DNA from: Amphibalanus amphitrite | Taxonomy: Eukaryota > Arthropoda > Thecostraca > Balanomorpha > Balanidae | DNA: 64,000 nt | Assembly (NCBI RefSeq): GCF_019059575.1 | Contig: NW_024881670.1 | Span: 530,001-594,000, forward strand | Reading direction: 5' to 3' | Shown: positions 1 to 45,626 of the stretch, one piece after another | Position numbering within the stretch: position 1 is the stretch's first letter | How the letters are laid out: the number at the start of each line of letters is the position of its first letter | Notes under the pieces: generated by a model | Seen by the model: the letters and a program-made list of their open reading frames with translations, nothing else | Told to the model about the DNA's origin: nothing | Databases searched by the model: none | Program-made: the position numbers and the translations under genes

Positions 1-676
1 AACGGGGTCCAAAATGACTTTTGCACGGCACCCTACTAACCGGTCCCCAACCGTGTACCAAATTTGAGCGCAATCGGCCGAGCCGTTTTCGAGATCTGGA
101 AACGCCCCCTGCACGTGCGCACGTGCAGTAGCACCCAAGCCGCAACACATGGGAATGCATTGCCTGGTGGGTGCCTACCTGTATGCCAAGTTACAGCGAA
201 ATCGCCCCAGTAATTACCGAGTTATTAAAATGGGAACAAATTTGACACCTCTTATTGTTGTATTTTGCACGTGCACTGGGGGTGACCAACATGCATCGAG
301 AGTATCCTATTTTTGGTAGAAGGGATGGAGCTATCCTACAAAAATTACCGCAAGACAATCGCCCAAGCGGCTGCTGAGATATGAGCCTCTCAAAATCACT
401 ACTTTTGCAAAACAGCTTGAACACCCTTGACTTTGCACGTGGCACGTGCCATGACGGTCACTGAGATGTATCAAAAGTAGTCAGTTACGGGGTAGAAGGG
501 ATGGGGCTACCCAACAAAAAAGACCGCAGGCCAATCGGTCCAGCGGTTGCTGAGATATAAGCCTCTCAAAAGCGTTACAGGCCGGGCCGGGCCGGGCCGG
601 GTCGGGCCGCTCATACTGAGATTTTTCCGTTATATTGAAAAGACTTCGCTTCGCTCGCTGCGCTCGCTCGCTCGTA
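1..676 (-). mobile_element. Helitron/Helentron-like element, copy 1 (cut by window edge)
   Basis: This is the inverted 5' two-thirds of the element seen whole at 34737-35611. It ends on the right with the GCTCGCTCGCTCGTA terminus at 662-676, which abuts host AATAATA. Going left it holds a (GGCCG)n stretch near 580-606, units of the motif ATATCTCAGCAACCGCTGG, and GCACGTGC palindromes near 115-127. Position 1 matches about 35412 of copy 2, so the rest lies outside the window. No protein is encoded. Confidence 0.6.
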
Positions 677-1574
677 ATAATACACCTACAGCGGTCGCCG
701 TAGGTAAGCAACCCATCTGCTCTCAGCCACCAACCGGCCGTGAAATGTGGCGTCTCATAGTGTCAGCGCTGGTATGTTTACTCAAGTCAGGGGTCATTGC
801 CATTGGGTGGCATGCCGTCAACTTCACTGTGTCTGCTTAATAACTTTGCTGGGGTCAGGGGTCGTTGCCATCGACTCACACGTCGTCTCCAGTCTGTGTA
901 TCCAGGCGGCCCGGTTACTGCCCCGCTCGTTCAAACACCATCGGCCTGATTTTACCAGCTGTAGGGAAGGAGGGACGTAGCTTTGTGCTGTGCGGTGTTC
1001 CCACGCCATACGGCACACGAGGTGATGTAAGGATGGTGTGCCCTTCTCGATGATCGTCATAGCGTAATACAATTCTTATCTAATAAGAGCTTTCAAATTG
1101 CATAAATAATAAACAATGTCAATCATGCGATTACTTCCATATGCAAGCGCAAAAACGGCTCGAACACACTGTTTTAATTTCGTACTTTGTCCTTTCTTTA
1201 CCAAGGTATTATGTGCATGAACGAGCATTACGATATGTTCGTATTTTGTCGTGATCGTAACTTTGTCAATCAAATAGCTTTTCCGACACACCGTGTAAGC
1301 ACCATATTTTCCGATAATCGGCGTCTAAGGTCAGGTTGCGTCGGTCCGTGTCATGTCGTGAGTCCGTGACTCTGGCGTGAGTTCAGCTGACCGGGACGCC
1401 GCACGGCCCGGGCCGGGGAGCCCCCCCCCCCCCCCTCCCCAAACCCAGGAGACAAACCACGCCGCCGAATGCGTGAGGGGGCACTCTGCGCTCGTGAAAC
1501 CGCGCCCCCGGGCCAGCGCAACAACCTTTCGTTGGTTCAGCCTGACCGGTCACCAGCCTCGGACAGCCCCGCGG
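677..1574. other. Non-coding stretch left of the cuticle gene
   Basis: I see no coding exon on either strand. The stretch contains short imperfect repeats around GTCAGGGGTCRTTGCCAT (about 783-870), an AT-rich part near 1070-1320 and a C-run at about 1421-1435. If the cuticle gene is nested in sim, this is sim intron sequence. Confidence 0.4.
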
Positions 1575-1578
1575 GCAG

Positions 1579-1586
1579 GTATATAA
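1579..1586 (+). promoter_or_regulatory. TATA box of the cuticle protein gene
   Basis: GTATATAA lies about 75 bp before the ATG. The expected start of transcription is about 30 bp downstream, near 1608-1625, which leaves a short 5' UTR. A strong TATA box fits an abundant structural protein made in bursts at moulting. Confidence 0.6.
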
Positions 1587-1658
1587 CGACGATGTGGCTC
1601 CACTGAAGCCAGAGCAGGTCTCAACACAGTTCCAGCAGTGTTGAATTCAGAACACAGC

Positions 1659-2279
1659 ATGAAGTGGTTGCTCCTTGCCAGTCTGTTGGCAGTCACCGCC
1701 AGACAGAGCTTCGCCGGTGGATATGGCGGTGGACATGGTGGACACGGCGGTGGACACGGCGGTGGATATGGAAAGGGCGGCCACGGCGGTGGACATGGTG
1801 GACATGGTGGATATGGAAAGGGCGGCCACGGCGGTGGCCACGGCGGTGGACACAAGGGAGGTTACGGCGTGCCCACCAAGTACAAGTTCTCCTACGGCGT
1901 CGACGACCCGCACTACGGCCCCAAGTACTCTCACAGTGAGAGCGGTGATGGCAAGAACGCCCAGGGCTACTACAGCGTGAAGCTGCCCGACGGCCGTACC
2001 CAGCACGTCAAGTACTACGCCGGGGGCTACGACGGCTTCAATGCCGAGGTGTCGTACTCGGGCTACGCTCACGGCGGCAAAGGTGGACACGGCGGTGGCC
2101 ATGGCAGTGGACACGGCGGTGGCCATGGCGGACATGGCGGTGGACACGGTGGATACGGCGGTGGACATGGTGGACACGGTGGACATGGTGGATATGGAAA
2201 GGGCGGTCACGGCGGTGGACACGGTGGTGGATATGGCCACGGTGGTGGACATGGCGGCCATAAGGGTGGCTATCACTGA
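1659..2279 (+). CDS. Glycine/histidine-rich RR-2 cuticular protein
   Basis: A secreted structural protein of the exoskeleton, 206 residues. Residues 1-19 form a signal peptide (MKWLLLASLLAVTARQSFA). A GGHGG/GGGYGKGG repeat region follows to about residue 65. Then comes a Rebers-Riddiford chitin-binding domain of about 65 residues (YKFSYGVDDPHYG..., SHSESGDGKN, KLPDGRTQHVKYYAGGYDGF, NAEVSYSG). A second GGHGG-rich tail of about 60 residues follows. The PDGR...V.Y.A...GFNA spacing is that of the RR-2 class, usually linked to hard cuticle. I chose the ATG at 1659 because the in-frame sequence above it has no other ATG and the signal peptide begins there. It is intronless, whereas arthropod RR genes often split the signal peptide. 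A TATA box (1579) and poly(A) signal (2439) frame a compact single-exon gene. The flanking repeats are low-complexity and could vary in length between alleles. Confidence 0.9.
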   Translation: MKWLLLASLLAVTARQSFAGGYGGGHGGHGGGHGGGYGKGGHGGGHGGHGGYGKGGHGGGHGGGHKGGYGVPTKYKFSYGVDDPHYGPKYSHSESGDGKNAQGYYSVKLPDGRTQHVKYYAGGYDGFNAEVSYSGYAHGGKGGHGGGHGSGHGGGHGGHGGGHGGYGGGHGGHGGHGGYGKGGHGGGHGGGYGHGGGHGGHKGGYH

Positions 2280-2438
2280 GATATTGAAAGGCCAATATTT
2301 TGATATAGCTTTACATATATTGCCAATATTTTGGCAATGAGCTAGTCTCTGTCTTCCAAGCTGTGATGGAAATGACGGTGAACTGTATCACGCGCGCAAG
2401 GGCAATGGAATATCTTGTCCTTGCCAAAGGAATTCAGA

Positions 2439-2444
2439 AATAAA
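2439..2444 (+). terminator. Poly(A) signal of the cuticle gene
   Basis: AATAAA lies 160 bp after the stop codon, followed by T-rich sequence (TTTTATTTCTC near 2477). It is the first canonical hexamer downstream of the gene. Confidence 0.65.
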
Positions 2445-2827
2445 TCGAACTTTAATATCTTTACCCAAACATTGCGTTTTATTTCTCTGCAAAGTAGCTA
2501 TCTGGTCTAGTGTTTTTAACGTGCCCATATGAGCAGCGGTTTAAAGCGATAGACTAAATCACTAAACCTAAATACAGTTATTGTAATAAAACAAAGCACT
2601 TATTTTAACCGTGCACAGGAGATATTATGACACAAACGTCACTATCTGTGTCAATCCCTGGAGATAAACAGACGGGGTAAAACGTATTACAAACGGATTA
2701 TCATCTAAATGCAATAGAAAATTTGATTATAAAGCTTATACTTCGGTCACACGTATATCATCAAAAATGGCTCCATTTTTAGCGACAGCTGAGACGAAAG
2801 GTTAAAAATATAAGATTCAACACTCAC
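2445..2827. other. AT-rich non-coding spacer
   Basis: I find no open coding exon or clear repeat here. Confidence 0.4.
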
Positions 2828-2902
2828 CGGCTGGTTCCGGTCCACCAGGAACCGAGCGGGCGACGTCAGCTCGCTGGAGGTGTTGCTGCGTCGGATGCCC
2901 AT
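2828..2902 (-). CDS. Possible first coding exon of an unknown minus-strand gene
   Basis: Read on the minus strand, an ATG in a strong Kozak context (GGCGCCATGGGC) opens 25 codons, MGIRRSNTSSELTSPARFLV then DRNQP. They stop exactly at a good donor, CAGCCG|GTGAGTG. The sequence just upstream (2990-3150 on the plus strand) is GC- and CpG-rich, as a promoter might be. I do not recognise the peptide and no following exon is seen between here and position 1, so the gene would continue leftward out of the window and overlap the cuticle gene. It could also be chance. Confidence 0.35.
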
Positions 2903-3279
2903 GGCGCCGTCAGTTTTTCACTGCAAACCACTGCAGCCACCGTAACTCACGCTCGCACACTAAACACAGCCGTCAACTGTCTGAAAGAAAAACCTCAGCC
3001 ACTTTGACTTCACCCGATACACAAAGTCACGAGCGCACTCCGCTCCATCGCGCCCTGACCCGACCTGACGCGGCCACTGACCGGTCAGCGGTGGTGTCTC
3101 CCGGTTCGGCGGGTGGTAGCCGCCGGCACTGGACTATGCGGGATAGCATACAGCCCAGGCGCTAAGGCTGTACGGCAAAACTTCAGTGACTGCGAGCGAA
3201 GGATGACGTTTCACGTTTCACGATAGTCTTGAGCTACAAATTAGACGATACACTTACACAATCCGCTCATCTTTCGTAG

Positions 3280-3409
3280 GTCGAGCTGACGGGGAACAGT
3301 ATCTACGACTACATCCATCAGGCTGATGTGGAGGAGCTGGCCGCGGTCCTGGGTCACACTCCAGGCGCCGATGACCCCCTCCAGAGCCGGCCGGCCGGGC
3401 AGGCGACAG
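3280..3409 (+). CDS. sim: sim exon a: PAS-A end
   Basis: Encodes [20 protein letters not shown] and a short loop ending GQAT. The acceptor is TCGTAG and the donor ACAG|GTAGGG. It starts in phase 0 and ends in phase 1. The loop before the RMKC motif is shorter than in Drosophila. Confidence 0.85.
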
Positions 3410-6400
3410 GTAGGGTGTCTGGGTGGCACTGTCAGAGCTAATGAAGGAAAGATAACAGTCGGCTGTGATTTTGTGCGCATGGGTGTTGGACGTGAACGAT
3501 GATAGTGGCGCTTAGCAACATAATGCGCAGCACTTACTTCATTTTTTACCAGAGTGAATTCCAATTTGCATATTTCCAAATCATGATCGATATTTATCTT
3601 TTCGCAGAGTTTGAGTTGGAACGAAGCTTTATCGTGCGCATGAAGTGCGTTTTGGCAAAACGGAACGCCGGTCTTACAAACCTCGGATACAAGGTAAGTG
3701 ACATGATCGAGCTGTCCCATTATATTGTCTTTTTCTACTGGGGTACACTACGAGGTCTGGAAAACTGTTAATATTTCTCAGGCGAAATACATTCTAAATG
3801 TATTCACATGTAAATAAAAATAAACTTCCGTCCCATTCGGCTGTCCGGCAGGCCATCCACTGCAGCGGCTACCTAAAGTGCGCCCCGTCGGCCTCCGGGT
3901 GCCGCCGGGCCCAGACCCGGGGCCTGGTGGCCGTCGGACACCCTCTGCCCTCGTCCGCCGCCACAGAGGTCCGCCTGCACAGTAGCACGTTCATGTTCCG
4001 CGCCAGCCTCGACCTGAAACTCATCTTCCTTGATAGCAGGTGAGTGGGGACGGGAGGGGAAGAGATATCGATATCGCCGGGCGCCAGGGAAACAGTCACC
4101 CTGATCTGCACACATTGGTGGCGACACTAGTGCATTGTAAACTATGCAGGATGGTTTAGTTGGGTACTTATTGACCAGGCCTCATGTTCGTTAGATTCAA
4201 ACGACTCAACCAGAAATATGACAGACGAATGCACAGCATGGTTATTCAAATCAGACATTTACGAAGCTCGCCTCTCATATGATATTCACATATGAGTGGT
4301 GCTTCGGTTATGCCTAAACAACTAACGGCTAACGCCATCAAACAATGGGTCAACACGTTCAGGTCCCCTAGTCGATGCAGGCGATGTCTTTGTTCCACGC
4401 ATGCACGGTCCAGACTGCGTATTACTCCGTGATGAGATTTATTGACAAATTGAGGTCCACTCCAGCAATATAATTGCCCCCATCTCTATTGTAACCAGCA
4501 CCGTCGCGGTCGGCGCTTTGCAAAGGGGACGTGCATTTACCGTTATGAACAAGGGTGGTTCGTATAGTGAAAGCGGTAGACGTTTTTTGCTTAGCCCCAA
4601 GTGCAATATATTTAACGATCAGCGATTTAAGTGAATTAAAGCATGACAAGCCCTGCAGCGCCACTCGATACATTATAAGAGGCGATCTTACACGGCGCAG
4701 GTCTCTGGTCTATGATTCCACAGCTCTTGTGATGTCCTATATAGGGCACAATCTGTTCTTCTTTTGATATTTGAATAACTATTGAAGGTATCACAGGGAT
4801 GACTCTGCTAAACATACCTAAACGCTTATTGCTTATGTTGCGATTCGCAAATTTATCATTCCTTGATAGTTGACGCCTGTTGGTGTTACCACTGGTCATT
4901 TTTTGTTGGTATAAATCTAATTTATGTCATTCACGTCACCCTATAACTCAGCCACATAAAAATGCCATCCGCCTCAGACCTTCAGCAATCGGAGGCGAAT
5001 CTGCATACACCGCTCACACTGACCCGCTATAAACGGCTACCCACACCCGGCGCGGCCCTGCCCTGGAAGCGGTCCTATAACGGTTATGTCTCTATGTGTG
5101 ACACGGCTGTAACTGAGTTGTAATGTGAAAATTATTCCATAAAATATGCAAGATATTACAACAAAAATTACGCGATGTTTCGTTTATTGTAACTTTTTCA
5201 AGGGTAATGAATGATTTAATGATTACCCTTGAAAAAAATTAAAATAAACGAAACGTCGGGTAATTTTTGTTGTAATATCTTGCATATTTTATGGGACGGC
5301 TGTAACTGTTTCAGGGTGCTAGCTCTCACCGGCTACGAGCCCCAGGACCTGATCGAGAAAACCCTGTACCAGTTTGTGCATCCACATGACGTCCACAGTG
5401 TGGTGCACGCACACAGGACACGTGAGTTTTGTCATTCGCTCCTAAACATTTTGACTAGTTTTTAGGGAATTCTGGTGTCGTAAACTGCTATGCTATCGTT
5501 CGCAATAGGCATTTACGAGTGGAGCCCTCCGATCTTGCTCGAGCCAACTAATTGCATACCTAATTATGAAGTTCCTATCAATACCGACTCCAAATGGCTA
5601 TAGCAAAATATCGACAAATCTCATAATGGCTGACCTCCCCTGGCAATCCACCTGCAGTGTTGTACAAAGGCCAGTCGCGGACCCGGTACTACCGACTGCT
5701 GACGAAGACGGGCGGCTGGGTGTGGCTCCAGAGTTACAGCACCATCGTCCACAACAGCCGATCGTCACGTCCTCACTGCATCGTCACCATCAACCACGTC
5801 CTCAGGTCGGTATATCGGTTGGTTCGCTGATGGTTCGCAATGATCGGTGCGTGTGATAGTGCCCCCTGAAACCATTGCTTTTGGCCGAAAGTACGACTTG
5901 GTGCAGGTTGGTTTGACGGTGCATTTGTCTCGGATGTTCAAATACAAAGTTCGTATGTGTTTTATTAGGTTCTCCTCCGCCTCAAGAGCTCTGTCGGTCT
6001 ATCGCCAGCCATACCTCAAACTTGCCCTGCTCCTTTCCGACCCCAGCCCCATTCTTGCTTCTGACACGGACTCTTGACCGTTTACAGTTCACGCCCCTCT
6101 CTGCACCCCTGTCCACTCGGGCGCTGTTGCGAATCCCTCGACCCGTCCACCCCGACTCTGTCCCAGACAAGGACACACCCATTCCAAACGGCCAAGCTGT
6201 GGACACCGCCATTTGATCGGCGATAAGCCACGGACACGTTCAACTTCCTCTCCCACTCCCCTGGCTCGCTACCGGATACTCCCATTCCCCTGTCCCAGAT
6301 CACAACTGAGATAGCAGAAAGACGCGTTTTATCACGAACTGAACTGGTCATCACTCATCAGACCCGTGCCCTAAGGAGTTAATAAAAAATCATTTGTCCA

Positions 6401-7786
6401 TACAGCTAAGTGTGGATATCTATAACCATGAGCTGGATATAGAGCTTCTATGGAGCGTGGTGTTTATTTACAGGTCGAATCTGTTCTGCTGATTCCTGAA
6501 TGCATGCTACGAGTCCTAAATGTATGCCACTGCCAACAAATTATTCGTGTTTCGCCAGTGGCGTGGAGGAAGACGGGACCTGCTTGGACATCCATCAGCT
6601 GGATGAACTCCCGGAGCAGAGCTACAGAGACTTCACATCACCACCAAATCGGAGTCGAGCTGCCGACACCAGCCTGACTGCCGACGGCAAGGGCCGGTCA
6701 CCACGTCAGGCAGCGACTGTCAGTCCCCGGCTACAGACAACGACGGGAGATCCTGATGGTGCGTTCAAGGCTGAGGCAAGGTGTGTTGAAGCTCCGTTCG
6801 TCGTCCCAGGGTCTGGAAGGACACCGCCGATCGGGGAAGGTTCTGACGGACTGCCGATGGAGGTCAGCCCTGCAGGAAGCGGGGACCTCTGTGGCCTGCC
6901 AATGGGTGAGGAAAGAAAGGAATTGTGTGAGAGGTACGACGACACCACCAGGTATCTACCGGAGCCCGAAAAACGAGCCCTGAATGGAGCCACCGGGAAT
7001 GGTGCATGTTGGTTGGGGAGGAAAGGATCTCCACCAGACTTCAGTCAGTCCGAAACCGAGGCGATGGTCTCGTTCGGTCACTATGATGTTGGACAGGACA
7101 GGCGCTTGGCAATGTCAGCGGAGCTTTATCAGACGTTTTCCACAGTCTCAGCGCCACTTGAAGACGCCTTGTCGATGGTCACTCGGCCAATCTCACGCGA
7201 AGTCAATCTCCAGCCGCTGCCGTCACCTGAAGTGCCGAGCCCAACCCTACATCGGACTTTTGGCGGTCCCGACGGTTTACACTTCACTTCAAGAGTACTG
7301 GACGAGCGCTATGTCGCGGGCTTCCCCGAAACTCCTTATTCAGGAACGACGGACTGCAAAGAGTGGTACGATCCGGATCAGTACGGCGCGCACTATCGTT
7401 CTGCGGCTCAGTACCAAAGCGTGCCATACAGTGATCTAAAAAGCACAGATCCAGCTTACCCTGACACCAGGTATCACGACGTGGCATACGGTGCCACCAA
7501 CTACCAGGGTCAATCCCCCCACAATTTACACCACCACCAGGACACTGTTCAACAAGTCTGTCACCTCAGACAACACCAGACCTCACCCATCATCCACGGC
7601 GGTTCCGAGAGCAGTTCTGGTGAGGCGCCACCGCCAATCGGACTCTCACTACAGAACGCGTTGAGCCCACCCGATCACCCGTCTCCTGAGCTGACTCCCC
7701 TCGGTAGTGAGCTGACCTCACCTGTCAGCCACACCAGCGTCATCGTAGGCATGCAACAATATATGCAGAACGAGTACGTCCACTGA
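3280..7786 (+). CDS. sim: single-minded (bHLH-PAS transcription factor), 3' six exons
   Basis: Sim is the master regulator of CNS midline cells. It dimerises with Tango/ARNT and binds ACGTG-core sites in the nucleus. Exons 3280-3409, 3608-3693, 3852-4039, 5315-5421, 5658-5805 and 6559-7786 join in consistent phase to 628 residues plus a stop, and each intron is GT-AG. Family hallmarks in order: [13 protein letters not shown] (end of PAS-A), [99 protein letters not shown] (PAS-B). A 408-residue S/P/H-rich C-terminal exon follows. The bHLH and first PAS-A exons are missing and should lie left of the window. The short segment that normally follows VLS (E.E.K.L in insects) is not found; PAS-B splices straight into GVEEDG. 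The gene is convergent with Ano8. Confidence 0.93.
3608..3693 (+). CDS. sim: sim exon b: PAS-A core
   Basis: Encodes [20 protein letters not shown] and GLTNLGYK, the most conserved stretch of Sim PAS-A. The acceptor is TTTTCGCAG and the donor AAG|GTAAGT. The exon ends in phase 0. Confidence 0.93.
3852..4039 (+). CDS. sim: sim exon c: inter-PAS and start of PAS-B
   Basis: Encodes AIHCSGYLK, an Ala/Arg/Cys-rich linker unlike that of insects or vertebrates, then [20 protein letters not shown] and [16 protein letters not shown]. The donor is AG|GTGAGT in phase 2. The linker replaces the usual RQYMLD-type sequence. Confidence 0.92.
4040..5136 (+). other. sim intron, left part
   Basis: No exon or clear repeat is visible. 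A short palindromic GATATCGATATC lies near 4063. The sequence ACGGCTGTAACTG at 5103-5115 recurs next to the acceptor at 5296-5308. Confidence 0.4.
5137..5294. mobile_element. Fold-back MITE in a sim intron
   Basis: A 158-bp near-perfect inverted repeat: arms begin CCATAAAATATGCAAGATAT and end with its complement, with a small loop near 5207-5212. It ends 20 bp before the acceptor of the PAS-B exon. It is non-coding. Its superfamily is not clear, because the flanking duplication is ACGGCTGTAACTG offset from the arm by 21 bp on the left. Confidence 0.75.
5315..5421 (+). CDS. sim: sim exon d: PAS-B first half
   Basis: Encodes [20 protein letters not shown] and [30 protein letters not shown] is nearly invariant in Sim. 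The acceptor is TGTTTCAG and the donor ACAC|GTGAGT. Frame is restored with the previous exon (AG+G, Arg). Confidence 0.95.
5658..5805 (+). CDS. sim: sim exon e: PAS-B second half
   Basis: Encodes [38 protein letters not shown] and [11 protein letters not shown]. The donor CTCAG|GTCGGT leaves two bases of a Ser codon, completed by the first base of the last exon. Confidence 0.95.
5806..6558 (+). other. Last sim intron
   Basis: C/T-rich in part (6000-6200). I looked for the missing segment that follows PAS-B in other Sim proteins and did not find it. Confidence 0.4.
6559..7786 (+). CDS. sim: sim last exon: C-terminal regulatory region
   Basis: A 1228-bp exon encoding 408 residues rich in Ser, Pro, Tyr and His, for example [20 protein letters not shown] near the end. 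It stops after [11 protein letters not shown]. The acceptor TGTTTCGCCAG at 6548-6558 is the only one that fits the phase of exon e; the frame is closed by a stop just before an upstream ATG at 6500. Such tails carry transcriptional activity but are poorly conserved, so the assignment rests on frame, linkage and composition. Confidence 0.8.
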
Positions 7787-10232
7787 CTACCAAGTACTGA
7801 GCGAGCTAGTCAGGGGTGCTGACTGCTGTGACATGGAATCTGGAGCACCCGAAGGTCTGATATCAAGAAAAGACAAGAATATTGGGTAAGTGAGTGCACA
7901 GATATTTCAGGGATTGCTTAAACCCAGCTAGTCTGCTTTCAGGAACTCAATGAGTGCTAGATGTAACTATGTAGGCATGCTCGTATCAGTCGCATCATAG
8001 GACGGGAACATGTCAATGAACGTCCCTTGACAACTCAGTATAAAATGAGACATATCAGTTATACATATCCAATGAAAGACGTCATGAAAGAGTGCCTTGT
8101 CTGCTACTTTGGCTCCGGGCCGCCGAGCTGTCGGCGGACCGTGTTTGTGTTTGCACCGGTCAGCCTTGACGTCCACTGCGCGTTTGCGGACCCTCTACGC
8201 TACCTCCCTAGCGGTGTCGGTAGCGCTATAAGCTGTAACTGTGCCGTGGTTGGTGTGTTCTAGTCTTGATAGAATTGTTTGGTAATATTTAAAGTCGCTC
8301 AGGAGATCCAAATGAAGCGGTCGGCGCAACATGCACTGGTTATTCCAGCATGCATGAAGCGCAGAGTGTTTTTCTATCAGCTTGCCTCGCGGATTACGAA
8401 TGTAGAGTGGTGGACGCCGACCGCTGTAATGTGGTCACAGAGGAACTGAAAGACAGACTTTAAGAGGAAGCCGATTGAAGAAATGAATGCTGACGTGTGA
8501 CAACCAGTTCCCACTTCGTGTAACGAGTGCAGTGCAGTGTTCACTATTCGCAAATCGTTGACTGTGTATGTCTTCAATACAAGCATTTTACAAATCACGT
8601 TCAATGTCCATGAAACATCGTTCCTGTTGTTGTTTGTCCTCTCGGCGTCTAGCGACGCGAAGCCTCGCGGCTTAGCATCCCTCTGCGCGCGGCCGCCACG
8701 GCCGCGATGTAGCTTGTGCTCCTTGTAGTCTCTCTGGTTGGGGCGTGTATGCTTCCCGTCAGGCGGAACCGAAGCCCCATTCCAGAATGTGACTCAACGG
8801 GTCTCACCTGGGCTCAACGAAGGTCCGGTAATTCTGATCGTCTACATACATGATCAAGCGGAGACAAAAGTGACAGCCTTCTCCCAACCGGCTCGTAAAT
8901 GAAAGGCCAAGCGGCAACGTACGGAAAACCCCAGAAGCATGGCATACCGATAAACATGCCAATTACAATATTATCTCCCTAGTTTAGTTACACATACATT
9001 TGCGTCAGAAAACGAGCTAGGACAATATGCTGAAAAAGACACTGAATGTTAGTGCAAAGCACGTGCTTAGACTGGGCTTTTAAGAAGCACGGTCCATCTT
9101 CACCATCCAGATCGGCAGTTGCTGAAACGTGAAGGACGTGTCAAATCGCCACCACATAGATCCACCATCTGCAGGGCTCAGCGAGTGGCCAAACAGATAC
9201 GACACGGGGAGCAGACAAAAACTGAGACAAAAAGTGCAAGGCGTCTGGAGTACTGTCAACAGTTAGCCAGACATACATGGCTCTCATTTGAACGATATTA
9301 TGTGCAGATCCCTCTTTCGTCGTTGCGACAGTTCAGATGTTTGTGAATCTGTACTTCATATGAAATGATGAGCGTGTGTTAACTGTTAACACCCAGTGTT
9401 AAATGTACGTACGCGTGATCGAGCCCATTGGGCATCTCAGCTACAAAAAAGGTCAACCACGATGAGCTTTATCGGTGTATATTTTCCTGATACACGGTGT
9501 GCCGAGCGACACGAACACATCTCACGTGACACCATGACATGACGCGGCGTGGCGCGTACATCACAACAGCCTGGCCGCCGCTCAGCACTAGCTACCAACT
9601 GGGAATGTATGCAGGGCCGCCCGCCGACCGAATACCACAGGCTACCGGAGTCACCGGGACGAGACGACAGCACGCAAATCATGGCAAGTATGGACCCTGA
9701 ACCAAGATGAGAGCACTGCTATGAGCTCTAAAAACCATGCATAAATGCGGTAAATTATACACAGCAAGGCAAACAAAACAATAACAAAATAACTGCGCCA
9801 TGATTCCACTTTCCAGTCATATCACCTCAACCGAGCCACCCCACACCTTTCTCACTTCCTCGACTTCAGCGCCATCTACCATGGAAAGCCCTTCAACTCC
9901 TTCCGGCCTTTCACTCGCTCCACCACGCTGACAAAGCTAACTCAATGAGAAGGCACGCCGCACAGGGCGGGGGGACAGAGGCCGGCCGCCACTCCAAGGG
10001 AAGCTCACTGGTAGCCTGAGAGGCCGAGCAACACACACGCACAGATCACCCAACCGCTGTCCCTGAATTAACATACGCAGACCCTGACCCTCATACGCCA
10101 CAGCTCAATACCAGACAGTTCAATGCACAATTCAACACCACACCTGCGCGGTTAGGGCACCGCCAAGTTTCACCTCACGTCAGCAGCGCACATGACACAA
10201 CCCTACCCGCCTCGGCTCAGCCAGCGACCCAG
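7787..10232. other. Spacer between convergent sim and Ano8 (3' UTRs)
   Basis: Both genes end toward this spacer, so it should contain both 3' UTRs. I see no AATAAA on the plus strand close to the sim stop and none on the minus strand close to the Ano8 stop. No other gene or clear repeat is visible. Confidence 0.5.

Positions 10233-45626
<35,394 letters not shown>

Noticed and set aside
1647-2340. Open frames on other frames and strand of the cuticle gene
   Set aside because: Shadows of the GGHGG repeats; only the 1659 frame has a signal peptide and chitin-binding domain.
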